DNA of 64,000 nt from Thermococcus sp. M36 (GCF_012027355.1 NZ_SNUH01000001.1:496001-560000), one strand, 5' to 3'. Positions 43,996 through 53,800 are shown, counted from the first letter of the stretch. The notes: a model not told the origin generated them from the sequence alone. Made by a program: numbers and translations.

Positions 43996-44438
43996 ACACC
44001 AACGTCATCATAACGGCCGCGATAAACCCCCTTGGAAGTTCTGGAAAGGTCATGGACTTAGTCGTCGGGAAGAGGGTTCTTTCCTACACCTCGGAGGCGA
44101 TACTTGAGGAGCTTCGCTTCAAGCTGACGAGCGAGAAAGTTCTGCAATACCTTGAGAGCCGGGTTTACGCCCTATGGATTTACCGGATTTTTAGGGCTTT
44201 GTCAATCCTTGTTGAGCCGGCTGAGCGCTTTGAGGTCTCGCCTGATCCAGACGACAACAAGTTGTTTGACGTGGTGTATTCGGCCAAAGCTGACTTTATG
44301 ATAAGCCTAGACAAGAAGCACGTGCTGAAGCTGAGGGATGGAGAGAGAAGATTTTCTCTTAAAGGGCATGAGTTTCTAATCTTGACCCCCGCCGAGTTCC
44401 TTGAGGTCGTCGAAAGGGATAAAAACTTCAAGGCGTAG
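43971..44438 (+). CDS. PIN-domain toxin (COG1569 type)
   Basis: The 155-residue protein has the PIN signatures VVLDTNVIITAAINPLGSSG near the start, SEAILEELRFKL with the conserved Glu, and DPDDNKLFDVVYSAKADFMI with the paired Asp. COG1569 members are putative RNase toxins. It starts inside the antitoxin gene (ATG 43971), so it is translated by coupling. Different subfamily from the VapC at 35159. Confidence 0.87.
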   Translation: MEAFKVVLDTNVIITAAINPLGSSGKVMDLVVGKRVLSYTSEAILEELRFKLTSEKVLQYLESRVYALWIYRIFRALSILVEPAERFEVSPDPDDNKLFDVVYSAKADFMISLDKKHVLKLRDGERRFSLKGHEFLILTPAEFLEVVERDKNFKA

Positions 44439-44456
44439 TTAAATTAGTGAGCACCC

Positions 44457-45836
44457 ATGTGCAAGAAGGCGCACTTCGGAAACTGCGACCCTGAGACGGC
44501 CGACCAGGAGTACTGTATTTTTCATAAACCGAACAAGAGCGAGGAGGAAGCGAAGGAGTTTTGGAGGAAGTTTCTGGAGAGGTTCAAGCCGAGGGTTGAG
44601 GAGATTGAGGTTGATGGGCGGAAGATAAAGAGGTTGGTTTTCGAGGATTATGTCGAATGTATGGGCTATGTTTTTCCAAAGCCCCCAAAGGAGTACTCGA
44701 AATTGTTTTTTCAATTCTCTATTTTCAGGAATGGCGTCAATTTTGAAAGCTCTGTTTTTAAATGGGAAGTTGATTTTGAAAATGCAGAGTTTTATGACCG
44801 TCCTCACTTCCCAGAGAGTACTCTTGACGGCTCTACTAAGTTTTCAACGATCAATGAATTTATAAAATTCATCAAACAGCACCGTCAAGATAAATTCTCA
44901 GTCTTGGATGATCTTATAGTGCCCGGGGTCACATTCCGCAATTCTATCTTCGAAGATGGAGCTTACTTTAACAGAAGCACTTTTCATTGTGATGTGTCTT
45001 TTGATAGGGTATCTTTCAACTCAAGAGGTCATGAACCCTATTATGCCCCATTTAATCCATTCTTTTGCAATGTTATTTTTGAAGGATCTGTGTCGTTCGC
45101 TAACTCACAATTTAATGATACTGAGTATCACTTACTTTCTGGAGTTTTCCATCATAATCTTACTCTTTTAGGTTCAATATTTCGAGGGAAACTACTATTT
45201 GTATGGCCTGATTTCGAAGAGGAACTTGAGAAATTAATATCCCTTCCAGGAGGTTTTATGTTCCATGGCTATTTGGACTTTTCAAATGTGGTTTTACATG
45301 GTGGTATAGAGATTGATTTTGACAGTAGTTTATTCAAACTTCCCGAAGCGGAAATAGAAGCCCGTCGCGTTCAGCGCCTCAGCTATGAAAAGGAAGGCAA
45401 GCGCGACGATGCCGACAGAATGTTTGTCCTCGAAATGCGCGCCAAAAGAAGGGCACGGCTAAGGAACGCACAGGGTAAGGTAGAGAAACTTAAAGCTCGC
45501 ACTCACAACTTCATTGAATGGCTTTTGGGCGATCTGCCCTCAGAATACGGCACGAACTGGGTTCGGCTCTTTCTCTTTTCACTGCTCGTTATTATTGGCA
45601 ACGCGGTTCCATACGCCCTCTGGAGCGCCTACATTGAAGGCTTTCCTCAAACCTCAAATTACCTCGTCCGTTTTCTCAACGCTCTCTACTACTCCCTCGT
45701 CACCTTCACCACCCTCGGCTACGGCGACATGCACCCGACCGGCTGGCTAAAAGCTCTTAGCGCCCTCGAAGCATTAACCGGGGCGGTCTTCATGGCGCTG
45801 ATAGTTGCGGTCATAGCGAGGAAGTGGATGCGCTGA
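44457..45836 (+). CDS. Pentapeptide-repeat protein fused to a two-helix potassium channel
   Basis: The 459-residue protein begins with a Cys-containing N-terminus (MCKKAHFGNCDPETADQEYC), then a region with repeated (F/V)x(N/D)(S/A)x(F) pentads (VNFESSVFKWEVDFENAEFY, VTFRNSIFEDGAYFNRSTF) forming a right-handed beta helix, a basic linker, and a C-terminal pore module: helix WVRLFLFSLLVIIGNAVPYA, selectivity filter TTLGYGD, and helix ALTGAVFMALIVAVIARKW. The filter predicts K+ selectivity. The pentapeptide region is coded by clearly AT-rich DNA (about 44650-45350) while both ends are GC-rich. Confidence 0.82.
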   Translation: MCKKAHFGNCDPETADQEYCIFHKPNKSEEEAKEFWRKFLERFKPRVEEIEVDGRKIKRLVFEDYVECMGYVFPKPPKEYSKLFFQFSIFRNGVNFESSVFKWEVDFENAEFYDRPHFPESTLDGSTKFSTINEFIKFIKQHRQDKFSVLDDLIVPGVTFRNSIFEDGAYFNRSTFHCDVSFDRVSFNSRGHEPYYAPFNPFFCNVIFEGSVSFANSQFNDTEYHLLSGVFHHNLTLLGSIFRGKLLFVWPDFEEELEKLISLPGGFMFHGYLDFSNVVLHGGIEIDFDSSLFKLPEAEIEARRVQRLSYEKEGKRDDADRMFVLEMRAKRRARLRNAQGKVEKLKARTHNFIEWLLGDLPSEYGTNWVRLFLFSLLVIIGNAVPYALWSAYIEGFPQTSNYLVRFLNALYYSLVTFTTLGYGDMHPTGWLKALSALEALTGAVFMALIVAVIARKWMR

Positions 45837-45882
45837 CTCAATCCTTTTATATTTCCGGCACATAGTTGGAAAAGGTGGGAGC

Positions 45883-46092
45883 ATGGAAGCCGACCCGATA
45901 AACGTTCTCCTCTACGATATCCGCGAGATGAAGAAGAGGCTCGACGAGATGGAAAAAGCCCTCCTTATGCTCAAGGCGAGGCTCGTTGAGGAGGAAGAGG
46001 GTGAAAGTCCTGATGAAATCGAAGCCCTCGAAAGGGAAGCGCTTGAAAACGGAAAGGACTGGGAAGAGCTGAAGAAGGAGCTTGGCCTATGA
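45883..46092 (+). CDS. RelB-type antitoxin
   Basis: The 69-residue acidic, fully helical protein (VLLYDIREMKKRLDEMEKAL, LEREALENGKDWEELKKELG) resembles archaeal RelB of Pyrococcus horikoshii. It lies ahead of a RelE-type gene with an ATGA overlap, behind GGTGGGA. It should wrap the toxin and keep it inactive. Confidence 0.82.
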   Translation: MEADPINVLLYDIREMKKRLDEMEKALLMLKARLVEEEEGESPDEIEALEREALENGKDWEELKKELGL

Positions 46093-46355
46093 GCTTTAAG
46101 GTTATCATCGGCAAAAAGGCCGAGAAGGGGATACGAAACCTTCCTCCAGTCCATCTAAAGCGTTTTGCCGAACTTGTTGAGACACTGAAAACCAACCCTG
46201 TCCCCGTTGAAAGTTTTGACGTCAAGAAGATGCGCGGTTCGGAGAGGGCTTACCGCGTTAGACTCGGCAGTTATCGGGTTCTTTACACGGTTCGATGGGA
46301 CGAGGATACCATTGTTATCTTGAAGGTCGAACCACGCGAAAGGGCATACCGCTGA
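46089..46355 (+). CDS. RelE/ParE-type toxin
   Basis: The 88-residue protein has the RelE fold signatures VIIGKKAEKGIRNLPPVHLK, VKKMRGSERAYRVRLGSYRV and LYTVRWDEDTIVILKVEPRE. Homologous aRelE cleaves mRNA on the ribosome, with basic and aromatic residues near the C-terminus (here R and Y in ERAYR). It is coupled to the antitoxin gene by a 4-bp overlap. Confidence 0.88.
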   Translation: MSFKVIIGKKAEKGIRNLPPVHLKRFAELVETLKTNPVPVESFDVKKMRGSERAYRVRLGSYRVLYTVRWDEDTIVILKVEPRERAYR

Positions 46356-46413
46356 ACCTAAGGTTAAGACCAACTTTTTATACCTCCTCGCCCTTCTTCT
46401 CCCGGTGGTGCAC

Positions 46414-47733
46414 ATGAAAGTCGTCGTCATCGGTTCTGGAACCGCTGGAAGCAACTTCGCCTTATTCATGCGCAAGCTCGACAGAAAGGCTGAGATAACC
46501 GTCATAGGGAAGGAACCCACGATGCAGTACTCACCCTGCGCCCTGCCCCACGTAATAAGCGGCACGATTGAGAAGCCTGAGGACGTTATCGTCTTCCCTA
46601 ACGAGTTCTACGAGAAACAGAAAATCACGCTCATGCTCGGCACCGAGGCTAAAGCAATAGACCGCGAGAGGAAAGTTGTCATTACAGACAAGGGCGAAGT
46701 TTCCTACGATAAGCTCGTTCTGGCCTTAGGCTCAAAGGCTTTCGTTCCACCAATTAAGGGCGCCGAGAACGAGGGAGTTTTCACGCTCAAGAGCCTCGAC
46801 GATGTGAGAAAAATCAAGGCCTACATCGCCGAGAGAAAGCCGAAGAAGGCCGTAGTCATAGGTGCCGGACTGATAGGCCTCGAAGGGGCCGAGGCGTTCG
46901 CAAAGCTCGGCATGGAGGTTCTGGTAGTAGAGCTGATGGACAGGCTCATGCCGACCATGCTCGACAAGGATACGGCAAAGCTCGTCCAGGCGGAGATGGA
47001 GAGGCACGGCGTTTCCTTCCGCTTTAGCGTTGGAGTGAGCGAGATAGTCGGCAGTCCCGTCGAGGCTGTGAGGATAGGCGACGAGGAGGTTGAAGCCGAT
47101 CTCGTTCTCGTGGCAACTGGTGTTAGAGCGAACGTTGACCTCGCCAAGAAAGCAGGCCTTGAGGTGCACTGGGGCATAGTCGTTAACGAGCACCTCCAGA
47201 CGAGCGACCCGGATATCTACGCGATAGGCGACTGTGCTGAGGTAGTCGATGGCGTAACCGGCGAGAGAACCCTCAGCCAGCTCGGAACGAGTGCCGTTAG
47301 AATGGCCAAGGTCGCGGCGGAGCACATAGCAGGAAAGGACGTCGCCTTCAGGCCCGTCTTCAACACGGCAATAACAGAGCTCTTCGGCCTTGAGATCGGC
47401 ACCTTCGGCATAACGGAGGATAGGGCGAAGAAAGAGGGCATTGCGATAGCCGTCGGCAAGTTCAAGGGAAGCACAAAGCCCGAGTACTACCCCGGCGGCA
47501 AGCCGATAACTGTGAAGGTCATCTTCAGGAAATCCGATAGAAAGCTCATCGGCGCGCAGATAGTCGGCGGCGAGCGCGTCTGGGGCAGGATAATGACGCT
47601 CTCCGCCCTTGCCCAGAAGGGAGCAACCGTTGAGGACGTCGTATACCTCGAGACTGCCTATGCCCCACCGGTAAGCCCGACCATCGACCCGATAACGGTC
47701 GCTGCTGAGATGGCCATGAGAAGGTTCAGGTAA
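46414..47733 (+). CDS. NADH oxidase / CoA-disulfide-reductase family flavoprotein
   Basis: FAD- and NAD(P)H-dependent oxidoreductase of 439 residues. The FAD site is VIGSGTAGSNFALF at the N-terminus, the redox cysteine lies in SPCALPHVISG near residue 43, the NAD site is VIGAGLIGLEGAEAF near 150, and GDCAEV closes the FAD domain before a dimerisation domain. Members reduce O2, CoA disulfide or polysulfide; which applies is not decided. Start ATG 46414 follows GGTGGTG. It is monocistronic by spacing. Confidence 0.9.
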   Translation: MKVVVIGSGTAGSNFALFMRKLDRKAEITVIGKEPTMQYSPCALPHVISGTIEKPEDVIVFPNEFYEKQKITLMLGTEAKAIDRERKVVITDKGEVSYDKLVLALGSKAFVPPIKGAENEGVFTLKSLDDVRKIKAYIAERKPKKAVVIGAGLIGLEGAEAFAKLGMEVLVVELMDRLMPTMLDKDTAKLVQAEMERHGVSFRFSVGVSEIVGSPVEAVRIGDEEVEADLVLVATGVRANVDLAKKAGLEVHWGIVVNEHLQTSDPDIYAIGDCAEVVDGVTGERTLSQLGTSAVRMAKVAAEHIAGKDVAFRPVFNTAITELFGLEIGTFGITEDRAKKEGIAIAVGKFKGSTKPEYYPGGKPITVKVIFRKSDRKLIGAQIVGGERVWGRIMTLSALAQKGATVEDVVYLETAYAPPVSPTIDPITVAAEMAMRRFR

Positions 47734-47865
47734 TCCCTTTCTATTTGTCAATTTTTGTCCGCTTACGTATCAAAACGCGCTCCCCGTGCGGGCCTAAACA
47801 GCCCAAGAGAGGCACAGGGAATGTTTATATATCATGCCGGCAAAATTTATCCGGGTGTGTATGTG

Positions 47866-48573
47866 ATGGAGAGGGTATCCACCGGGATACCCGGGCTTGA
47901 CAAGATGTTGAACGGTGGGTTGATTCCTGGAAGGGCATACCTTATAAAGGGCGAGCCGGGGATGGGCAAGACAACCCTTTCGATACAGTTTCTTATGGAG
48001 GGTGTCCGGAGAGGAGAGAACGTTATGTACATAACCCTTGAAGAGCCCCTGGAGATGGTAAAAAAGGACATGAGGCTTTTCGGCTTTGACCTCGATAACC
48101 CCCTTTTCCATGGGATCGACGCCACCCCTGTAGGGAAGAGGACCCATATATTTGAGGCGATCTACTACGAGGAGTTTGCCGAAAGCTTTGAGAAGTTCTC
48201 AAGGGCCGTTGAGGAGAGGATAAGGGACAGCAACATAAAGCGCGTTGCCGTCGACCCCATAACCATGCTGAGGCTAACGACAAGGGAAGAGCTTGAGTAC
48301 AGGAGGGTTTTCATAGAGTTTCTAAAGGTGTTCATGAGGTACGGTGTTACTGTTCTCATAACCTCCAACATCCTGCATGGGGATCCAGAGGTAGAGGACT
48401 ACCTCACCAGTGGCGTGATAGAGCTGAAGAGGTACGGAGTCAAGGGGCGCACCGTCAGGGGCGTGCAGATACTGAAAATGAGGGGAAGTTCCTTCGATGA
48501 GGACGTAAGACCGTACATATTCTCCGAAAAGGGAATAGAGGTCTACGCATCGGAGAGTCTGTACGCCAGGTGA
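47866..48573 (+). CDS. KaiC-like RecA-superfamily ATPase
   Basis: The 235-residue single-domain protein starts MERVSTGIPGLDKMLNGGLI and has Walker A GEPGMGKT at 29-36, the Walker-B-type strand RVAVDPITML near 130, and the KaiC-domain feature YITLEEPLEMVKKDMRLFGF. Archaeal single-domain KaiC proteins are signalling ATPases of mostly unknown role. TATA TTTATATATC at 47824-47833 supports the start at ATG 47866, not the upstream frame from 47755. It is 4 bp ahead of a degenerate relative, so the pair likely forms one functional unit. Confidence 0.87.
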   Translation: MERVSTGIPGLDKMLNGGLIPGRAYLIKGEPGMGKTTLSIQFLMEGVRRGENVMYITLEEPLEMVKKDMRLFGFDLDNPLFHGIDATPVGKRTHIFEAIYYEEFAESFEKFSRAVEERIRDSNIKRVAVDPITMLRLTTREELEYRRVFIEFLKVFMRYGVTVLITSNILHGDPEVEDYLTSGVIELKRYGVKGRTVRGVQILKMRGSSFDEDVRPYIFSEKGIEVYASESLYAR

Positions 48574-48577
48574 TCCC

Positions 48578-49189
48578 ATGAGACTAGGTATTGAAAAGCT
48601 GGACAGAGTTCTCGGAGAGATCGAGGGGGGCGACGTCCTGCTAATCGAGACCATCGGGAGTCTGGGCATAGAACTGCTTTCAAAGGTCATCAGGGGCAGC
48701 AGGGATGCAGAACGGCGCGTAATGATACTGCTCTCCAAGGGTGCTTCCGAGAGGCGGTTGCTCCCCATCGACGGGACTGATCTGCTCATCCTGGGGAAAA
48801 ACGTCCACGCGGAGAGGCTCTACGAGATCCTCCACCGGATAAAGGGACTCCCGGAAGGATCGCTCCTCGTGGCCATCCGGCTCGATGTTCTCCTTCTCTT
48901 CAGGCCCAGGGAAGCGATTTATATGTTCATGGAGGATCTTGTCAGCACTGTGCAGGAGAAAAAAATCATCTTTGTCGTCACTGTGGACAAGCGCAACCTT
49001 AAGGAGAAAGACATAGCCATATTCGAGAACCTGGCCACCCACATCATTGACATCACCGAAACGGTGGACGGGTCCAACGTAACCCTTGTCATGAGGGTGA
49101 AGAAGTCCCCCGGCGGGCGCTCCGGGTTCTGCAGGTTCAGCATAGAGGAAGGAAACATATCCATCGGGGAGCCCCTCGTAGAGGGGTAG
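48578..49189 (+). CDS. Degenerate RecA/KaiC-like partner protein
   Basis: The 203-residue protein follows the KaiC layout: [20 protein letters not shown] corresponds to TGIPGLDKMLNGGLIPGRA, then [20 protein letters not shown] takes the place of the P-loop without GxxxxGK[ST]. Later strands ([60 protein letters not shown]) match the RecA core. It cannot bind ATP in the usual way and may regulate the upstream KaiC. Confidence 0.72.
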   Translation: MRLGIEKLDRVLGEIEGGDVLLIETIGSLGIELLSKVIRGSRDAERRVMILLSKGASERRLLPIDGTDLLILGKNVHAERLYEILHRIKGLPEGSLLVAIRLDVLLLFRPREAIYMFMEDLVSTVQEKKIIFVVTVDKRNLKEKDIAIFENLATHIIDITETVDGSNVTLVMRVKKSPGGRSGFCRFSIEEGNISIGEPLVEG

Positions 49190-49238
49190 CCGCGTCCGCC
49201 GGGCACAAGCTTTTATGCACGCCGCCCAAACTTTCACC

Positions 49239-49778
49239 ATGCCGCCGAGGGTGAAGGTCAGCAAGCTCATGGCCTACATCCTGAGGCATTCTCCTGAGGA
49301 GTTCGGGCTCAAACCCGATGTGGAGGGCTTCGTTCCCCTCGATGGTCTCGTGAGGGCTCTGGCGACAGTCTACCCCGACGTCACCGAGGAGTTCGTGCGC
49401 GAGATAGTCGAGAACGACCCAAAGGGCCGCTATGAAATTATAGGGGACAAAATACGCGCCCGCTACGGCCACAGTTATCCCGTCTCTTTGAACCACGAGG
49501 AAGACGAGAAGAGCAGGGTTCTCTACCACGGAACGCCAAGGAGGAACCTGCCGTCCATCCTGCGGGAAGGTCTGAAGCCTATGAAGAGGCAGTTCGTCCA
49601 CCTGAGCGTTTCTAAGGTTGAAGCCCTCGAAACCGGCAGGAGGCACGGAAGGGACGTCGTTCTTCTGATAATTGACGCCGAGTGCCTGAGGAGAAAAGGC
49701 CTGAGAATCTACAAGGCCGGGAGGAACGTTAGGATAGTCGAGCGCGTTCCGCCGGAGTGCATCACTCTGGGAGTCTGA
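49239..49778 (+). CDS. kptA: RNA 2'-phosphotransferase Tpt1/KptA
   Basis: KptA removes a 2'-phosphate from RNA, passing it to NAD+. The 179-residue protein has the N-terminal winged helix [20 protein letters not shown] with the catalytic R-H, then [20 protein letters not shown] and [20 protein letters not shown] with the second H and R of the NAD site. TATA AGCTTTTATG near 49207-49216 lies about 25 bp before ATG 49239, so the mRNA is leaderless; the earlier ATG 49215 is at the TATA box. It converges on the MFS gene with 17 bp overlap. Confidence 0.93.
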   Translation: MPPRVKVSKLMAYILRHSPEEFGLKPDVEGFVPLDGLVRALATVYPDVTEEFVREIVENDPKGRYEIIGDKIRARYGHSYPVSLNHEEDEKSRVLYHGTPRRNLPSILREGLKPMKRQFVHLSVSKVEALETGRRHGRDVVLLIIDAECLRRKGLRIYKAGRNVRIVERVPPECITLGV

Positions 49779-50997
49779 ACGCCAGGAAAAAGGCCAGCCC
49801 AAGAGGTATCAGCGTGCTCACGAAGTTGAGTGTGAAGCTTATCCCGGAGAGGTAGCCGCCAAGCAGAGGGCCAACCACCCAGCCGAGGCTCATCATGGCG
49901 TTGAGCAGTCCCATCGCCTGGCCGCGCTCGCTGGCCTTGGCCCTTTCCGCAACATACGTGGAGGCAGAGTTAATGGTCATTGACCACTTTATCCCTGAGA
50001 GCACCGCCACGGGCACCATCAGGTATATGCTCCTCGCAAAGGCGTAGCCGAGGAAAGCTACTCCGTATCCCACCACGGCCAGGAGGTAAAAGCGCCTTGC
50101 CCCGTAGCGGTCTATAAGCCGCCCTATGTAGTAGCCGCTGAGCGCGGCCGCGAGCGAGTCTATCCCAAAGAGTATGCCAACCCACTCATCTCCAAAGGTC
50201 TCGCCGAAATAAACTGAAACGACGGAATACACCTGCCCGCTCGCCACCATCACGAGAAGGACGCTGAGGTAGAAGAGGCCAAGATGGCCGCGCATGAGCC
50301 TTTTGAACGCTCCTCCCTCGAAGGTTACCCTCTCGCTCCCCCTCCCCTCTTGGACTATAAGGAGCAGCAGGGGCGCCCTTTTCGGCCTCGGTCTTTCCCT
50401 CAGGAGGAGGACAACAAGTGCCGAGACTCCCAGCAGAAATCCCGCCAGCAGGAAAATACCCCCTATCCCCACCCTCCTGACCAAGAAGCCTCCGATGAAG
50501 TTGCCCAGCATGTAGCCCGCGTTCTCAACGGTGGAGAAGAACCCGTATGCAGAGCCGACCCTTGTTGACAGCTCCGCTATCAGGGCGGACTTTGCAGGCA
50601 TCATCGCTGAGCCGAGGGCGCCTTGAGCGGTTCTCAGGGCAAGCAAAGCGAGGGGAGTGGAAACGGCAGCCATGAGGACGTAAAATACCCCCACAGAGAA
50701 GAGGCCGAAGGAGATGAACGACTTCCTGTTCCTCGTCTGGTCGGAGAGGTAGCCAAAGGGATACTGGAAGACCGTGGAGGTGAGGTTGAAGACCACGCTG
50801 AGCAGGCCGACCATCAACATGGTTCCGCCGATGAGGCGCATATAGACGCTCAGGTAGGGGAAAGCGATGCCGAAGGAGACGTTGGCCATGAACATGCTGA
50901 GGGCCAACAGCAGGACGTTTCTGCGCTTTGTTCTGAGCCTCCGGATTTTCCCCGCTTTTTCACGGCGTCCCTGGGTCACAACGAGCTCCCTTTTCAT
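49762..50997 (-). CDS. MFS transporter
   Basis: The 411-residue protein has 12 predicted membrane helices in two halves and the MFS motif A-like loop [14 protein letters not shown] between helices 2 and 3, with a second [12 protein letters not shown] in the C-terminal half. The long basic N-terminus ([18 protein letters not shown]) is cytoplasmic. Substrate unknown; drug-efflux-like MFS proteins are closest in style. Start ATG 50997. Confidence 0.88.
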   Translation of the reverse strand: MKRELVVTQGRREKAGKIRRLRTKRRNVLLLALSMFMANVSFGIAFPYLSVYMRLIGGTMLMVGLLSVVFNLTSTVFQYPFGYLSDQTRNRKSFISFGLFSVGVFYVLMAAVSTPLALLALRTAQGALGSAMMPAKSALIAELSTRVGSAYGFFSTVENAGYMLGNFIGGFLVRRVGIGGIFLLAGFLLGVSALVVLLLRERPRPKRAPLLLLIVQEGRGSERVTFEGGAFKRLMRGHLGLFYLSVLLVMVASGQVYSVVSVYFGETFGDEWVGILFGIDSLAAALSGYYIGRLIDRYGARRFYLLAVVGYGVAFLGYAFARSIYLMVPVAVLSGIKWSMTINSASTYVAERAKASERGQAMGLLNAMMSLGWVVGPLLGGYLSGISFTLNFVSTLIPLGLAFFLAFRLPE

Positions 50998-51103
50998 CGC
51001 CGGGCGATAAAAGAAACCCCCTTATAAAGCTTCCCGCCCCCAGGGGCGTGTTCCGGCACGAAAAGAAAAGGGCCAATATAGGGAAATGAAAGAAAAGCAT
51101 CCG

Positions 51104-52264
51104 TCATCCCATTTGAAGGGCCTGTCCACGCAGCTCACCGCGCTCAAAGCGGTATGGGTCGTACCACTCGACTGGAAGGTCAGTTCTGCCCTTGGTTATC
51201 AAATCGGCCACCATCTCCGCAACTGCCGGTGCCATCATGAACCCGTGGCCGCTGAAGCCGGCAGCAATGTAGTAGTCGCTCAGCTCCTCGATCTTTCCTA
51301 TGGCGGGGTTGCTGTCAGGCGTTTTGGCGTAGTAGCCGGCCCACGTCCTCAGTATGAGGAGCTCCCTCAAAGCCGGGATTATCTTGGTGAAGTAGTAGCT
51401 GACCTCCCGGAGGAACTCGTAGCTGGGGTTCAGGTCGTAGGTGGGGCCCTCCTCGTAGCCGACGCCGCCGACGATGCCACCGTGGCTTGTCTGGGTCAGG
51501 TATGCATGGCCGTACTTGAAGGATATCACCATGGGCTTCACCGCGCCCTTCCTTACCGGCTGGGTTATAACTGCCTGGTGCTTGTAGGGCTCGATGGGTA
51601 TCTTGGTTTTTATACCGGCCATTGCGTTGATGAGCTTGGCCCAGGCGTTGGTGGCGTTGATGACAGTTCCGGTCTTGATGGTTCCCCTGCTGGTCTTCAG
51701 GCCTTTTATCTCCCCGTTCTCCACTATGAAGCCCTTGACCTCCGTGTACTCGACGAGTCTTGCCCCAAATCTCTCGGCGTTGAGTGCAAACTTCGCCGTC
51801 GCGTGGAAGGGGTCGGCCTTTCCGTCGGTCGGGTTCCAGGAAGCCGCTATGACCTCGCTTATGTCGAGGAGCGGGACTATCTCCTTCGCCTCCTCAGGGG
51901 TTATGAGCCTCGTCGGAACCCCAAAGCGGTTCTGTATCTCGATGTTCCTTCTGAACTCCTCCACCTCGTCATCATAGTAGAGCAAGAAAAGGTAGCCGGT
52001 CTGCTCAAATGGGAACCCGTATTCCTCGCTGTAGTGCCCCCACAGCTCAACTGAGCGCTTCATCACCCGGACGTTGGCCTCGTCGTTGAACTGCTGCCTT
52101 ATACCTGTTCCGCAGCGGAAGGTCGAGCCGGAACCGATGAAGCGCTTCTCGATGACGGTAACCTCCTCCCCGCGCTTCGACAGCTCGTGGGCGATGGCCA
52201 CGCCGACTATTCCTCCACCAATAACGACGATTTCGCTCCTTTCGGGAAGCTCCCTTGTCGGCAT
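51104..52264 (-). CDS. Second L-proline dehydrogenase, beta subunit
   Basis: The 386-residue FAD-dependent DAO-family oxidase has IVVIGGGIVGVAIAHELSKR at the N-terminus, FIGSGSTFRCGTGIRQQF, AWAKLINAMAG and the C-terminal GFSGHGFMMAPAVAEMVADL, ending PYRFERGELRGQALQMG. It aligns along its whole length with the beta subunit at 39667, so the two loci are paralogous. It lies right behind the alpha-type gene (TGAGATG junction) and belongs to the alpha/beta PDH1-like type with the symporter genes upstream. Confidence 0.86.
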   Translation of the reverse strand: MPTRELPERSEIVVIGGGIVGVAIAHELSKRGEEVTVIEKRFIGSGSTFRCGTGIRQQFNDEANVRVMKRSVELWGHYSEEYGFPFEQTGYLFLLYYDDEVEEFRRNIEIQNRFGVPTRLITPEEAKEIVPLLDISEVIAASWNPTDGKADPFHATAKFALNAERFGARLVEYTEVKGFIVENGEIKGLKTSRGTIKTGTVINATNAWAKLINAMAGIKTKIPIEPYKHQAVITQPVRKGAVKPMVISFKYGHAYLTQTSHGGIVGGVGYEEGPTYDLNPSYEFLREVSYYFTKIIPALRELLILRTWAGYYAKTPDSNPAIGKIEELSDYYIAAGFSGHGFMMAPAVAEMVADLITKGRTDLPVEWYDPYRFERGELRGQALQMG

Positions 52265-52265
52265 C

Positions 52266-53753
52266 TCACTCCCTCCCGGCGGTTACCTTCATCCTAACGT
52301 TCTTGAGGGGCGGCCTTGCGACGGGGATGTCAAGCTTTGCCATCGGGGTGCCCGTCCTCTGGGAGACAACCACGGCCCCGTTGAACAGACAGAACCTGCC
52401 CTGACAGAAGCCCATCGCGAGGTGGGTGAGGCGCTTGATTATCTGCAGGTCAGTTATGCCGCTCTTAACGACGTCATCTACCTTCTTGAGGTTCACGTCG
52501 CAGCCGCATATCTGGACGTCCTCAAGGTTGAAGCTCTCAAAGGGTATCCTGGGAACCTGTATTGGCACGGGCTCGTACTCCTTCAGCTTCCTCTCGTAAA
52601 CGCACGGCTCGCTCTCAAAGCCGAACTCCTCCAGTATGTAGGCCCCGACCAGCCTGCCCTCGATGTAGTTCGCGTAGTGGGATTTTATGCTCACGGCGCT
52701 CCCGGCAACGTAGATGCCGTCCCTTATCCTGTGCCTTGAATCGAGAACCGGGACGTAGTATCCCCTCCTAAAGCGTAGCTTCCCGCCGGCCTGTGTGATC
52801 GGGTTGATGTCGGGTATCCTCCCCTCCGAGACTATCACCGCGTCAACTTCGTAGGTGTTGCCGTTCATATCTATAAGCTTCTCAACCTTCTCCCTTCCCC
52901 CAACGCGCTTTGGATTGGGCACGACGATGTAATCAATGCCCCAACGTTCCAGCTCCGGGACGACCTCTTCCGGCCTGCTCCCGACGACGGCCACCTTCCT
53001 TCCCGGCGCCACGCCCCATACGTTCATTACTTCGAGGGCAAAGTCCCTCCTGAAGACCCCGGGAAACTCGTTGTTTTCGAAAAGGGCTATGCTGTCGACG
53101 GCGCCAGTTGCCAGGACAACGCGCTTGGCAAGTATCTCCACGAGCTGATCCCCTCTAACAACAGGGACAAGGAAGTACTCGCCTTTGTTGAAGACGCCCA
53201 AGGCTATAGTTCCCTTAAAGACCTTCACGTTCTCGTTGAACCTGGCTACCAGCCCCTTAACGACCTCCTGAGGGGGCCTATCCCCGAAACCTTCCTGTGG
53301 CAGGCCCTTCAGCCAGAGGTCGCCGCCGAGCCAGCCCTTTTCCTCTATGAGCGCGACGGTGAGGTGTTCCTGAACCTCAAGGGCCGCCCCTATTCCAGCG
53401 GGCCCGGCACCCACAATCGCGACATCCACGACGAGCCTCTCAACGGGCTTGCCCTCATCTATCTCGACCGCCTCCTGGAACTCGCCGTAGTTCTGGCGCT
53501 CTATCCTCATTCCGTCCTTAACCTTGAGCTTCCTTCCGTTGACGTTCCTGACCCCGTTAAGGACAACCGGAACCGGGCCGAAGGTGAACGCCCCCCTCTT
53601 CCTACCCTCCGTGCTGGTGGTAAGCCAGTAGATGCCGTTAGCGAGCATAGCAACGGGGAGTTTTTCACCCTCGTAGGCCTCAAGGGGGCGGCCCTCAAAA
53701 TAGATCGTGATGCGCTTAGAAGGGTCCTTTTCCGTCAGGTCGAGCGGTCTCAT
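52266..53753 (-). CDS. Second L-proline dehydrogenase, alpha subunit with fused BFD domain
   Basis: The 495-residue subunit shares the alpha design of the gene at 37257, with changes. The N-terminal ferredoxin-like domain has lost all cluster cysteines (KRGAFTFGPVPVVLNGVRNV). The FAD site VGAGPAGIGAALEVQ and central FENNEFPGVFRRDFALEVM are kept, and a BFD-like [2Fe-2S] domain is fused at the C-terminus (CGCDV, then GFCQGRFC). Fusion and loss fit the two-subunit alpha4beta4 PDH1 form of Pyrococcus horikoshii. Start ATG 53753 follows GGGGTGGGAGC. Confidence 0.85.
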   Translation of the reverse strand: MRPLDLTEKDPSKRITIYFEGRPLEAYEGEKLPVAMLANGIYWLTTSTEGRKRGAFTFGPVPVVLNGVRNVNGRKLKVKDGMRIERQNYGEFQEAVEIDEGKPVERLVVDVAIVGAGPAGIGAALEVQEHLTVALIEEKGWLGGDLWLKGLPQEGFGDRPPQEVVKGLVARFNENVKVFKGTIALGVFNKGEYFLVPVVRGDQLVEILAKRVVLATGAVDSIALFENNEFPGVFRRDFALEVMNVWGVAPGRKVAVVGSRPEEVVPELERWGIDYIVVPNPKRVGGREKVEKLIDMNGNTYEVDAVIVSEGRIPDINPITQAGGKLRFRRGYYVPVLDSRHRIRDGIYVAGSAVSIKSHYANYIEGRLVGAYILEEFGFESEPCVYERKLKEYEPVPIQVPRIPFESFNLEDVQICGCDVNLKKVDDVVKSGITDLQIIKRLTHLAMGFCQGRFCLFNGAVVVSQRTGTPMAKLDIPVARPPLKNVRMKVTAGRE

Positions 53754-53800
53754 GCTCCCACCCCGAAAATTTTAATCTGCGTTCAAATATGTGCCTCGAT

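Noticed and set aside
47755-47865. Longer N-terminus of the KaiC-like protein (start at 47755)
   Set aside because: The stretch contains the TATA box and gives a sequence unlike KaiC N-termini; ATG 47866 begins exactly at the conserved ERVSTGIPGLD.
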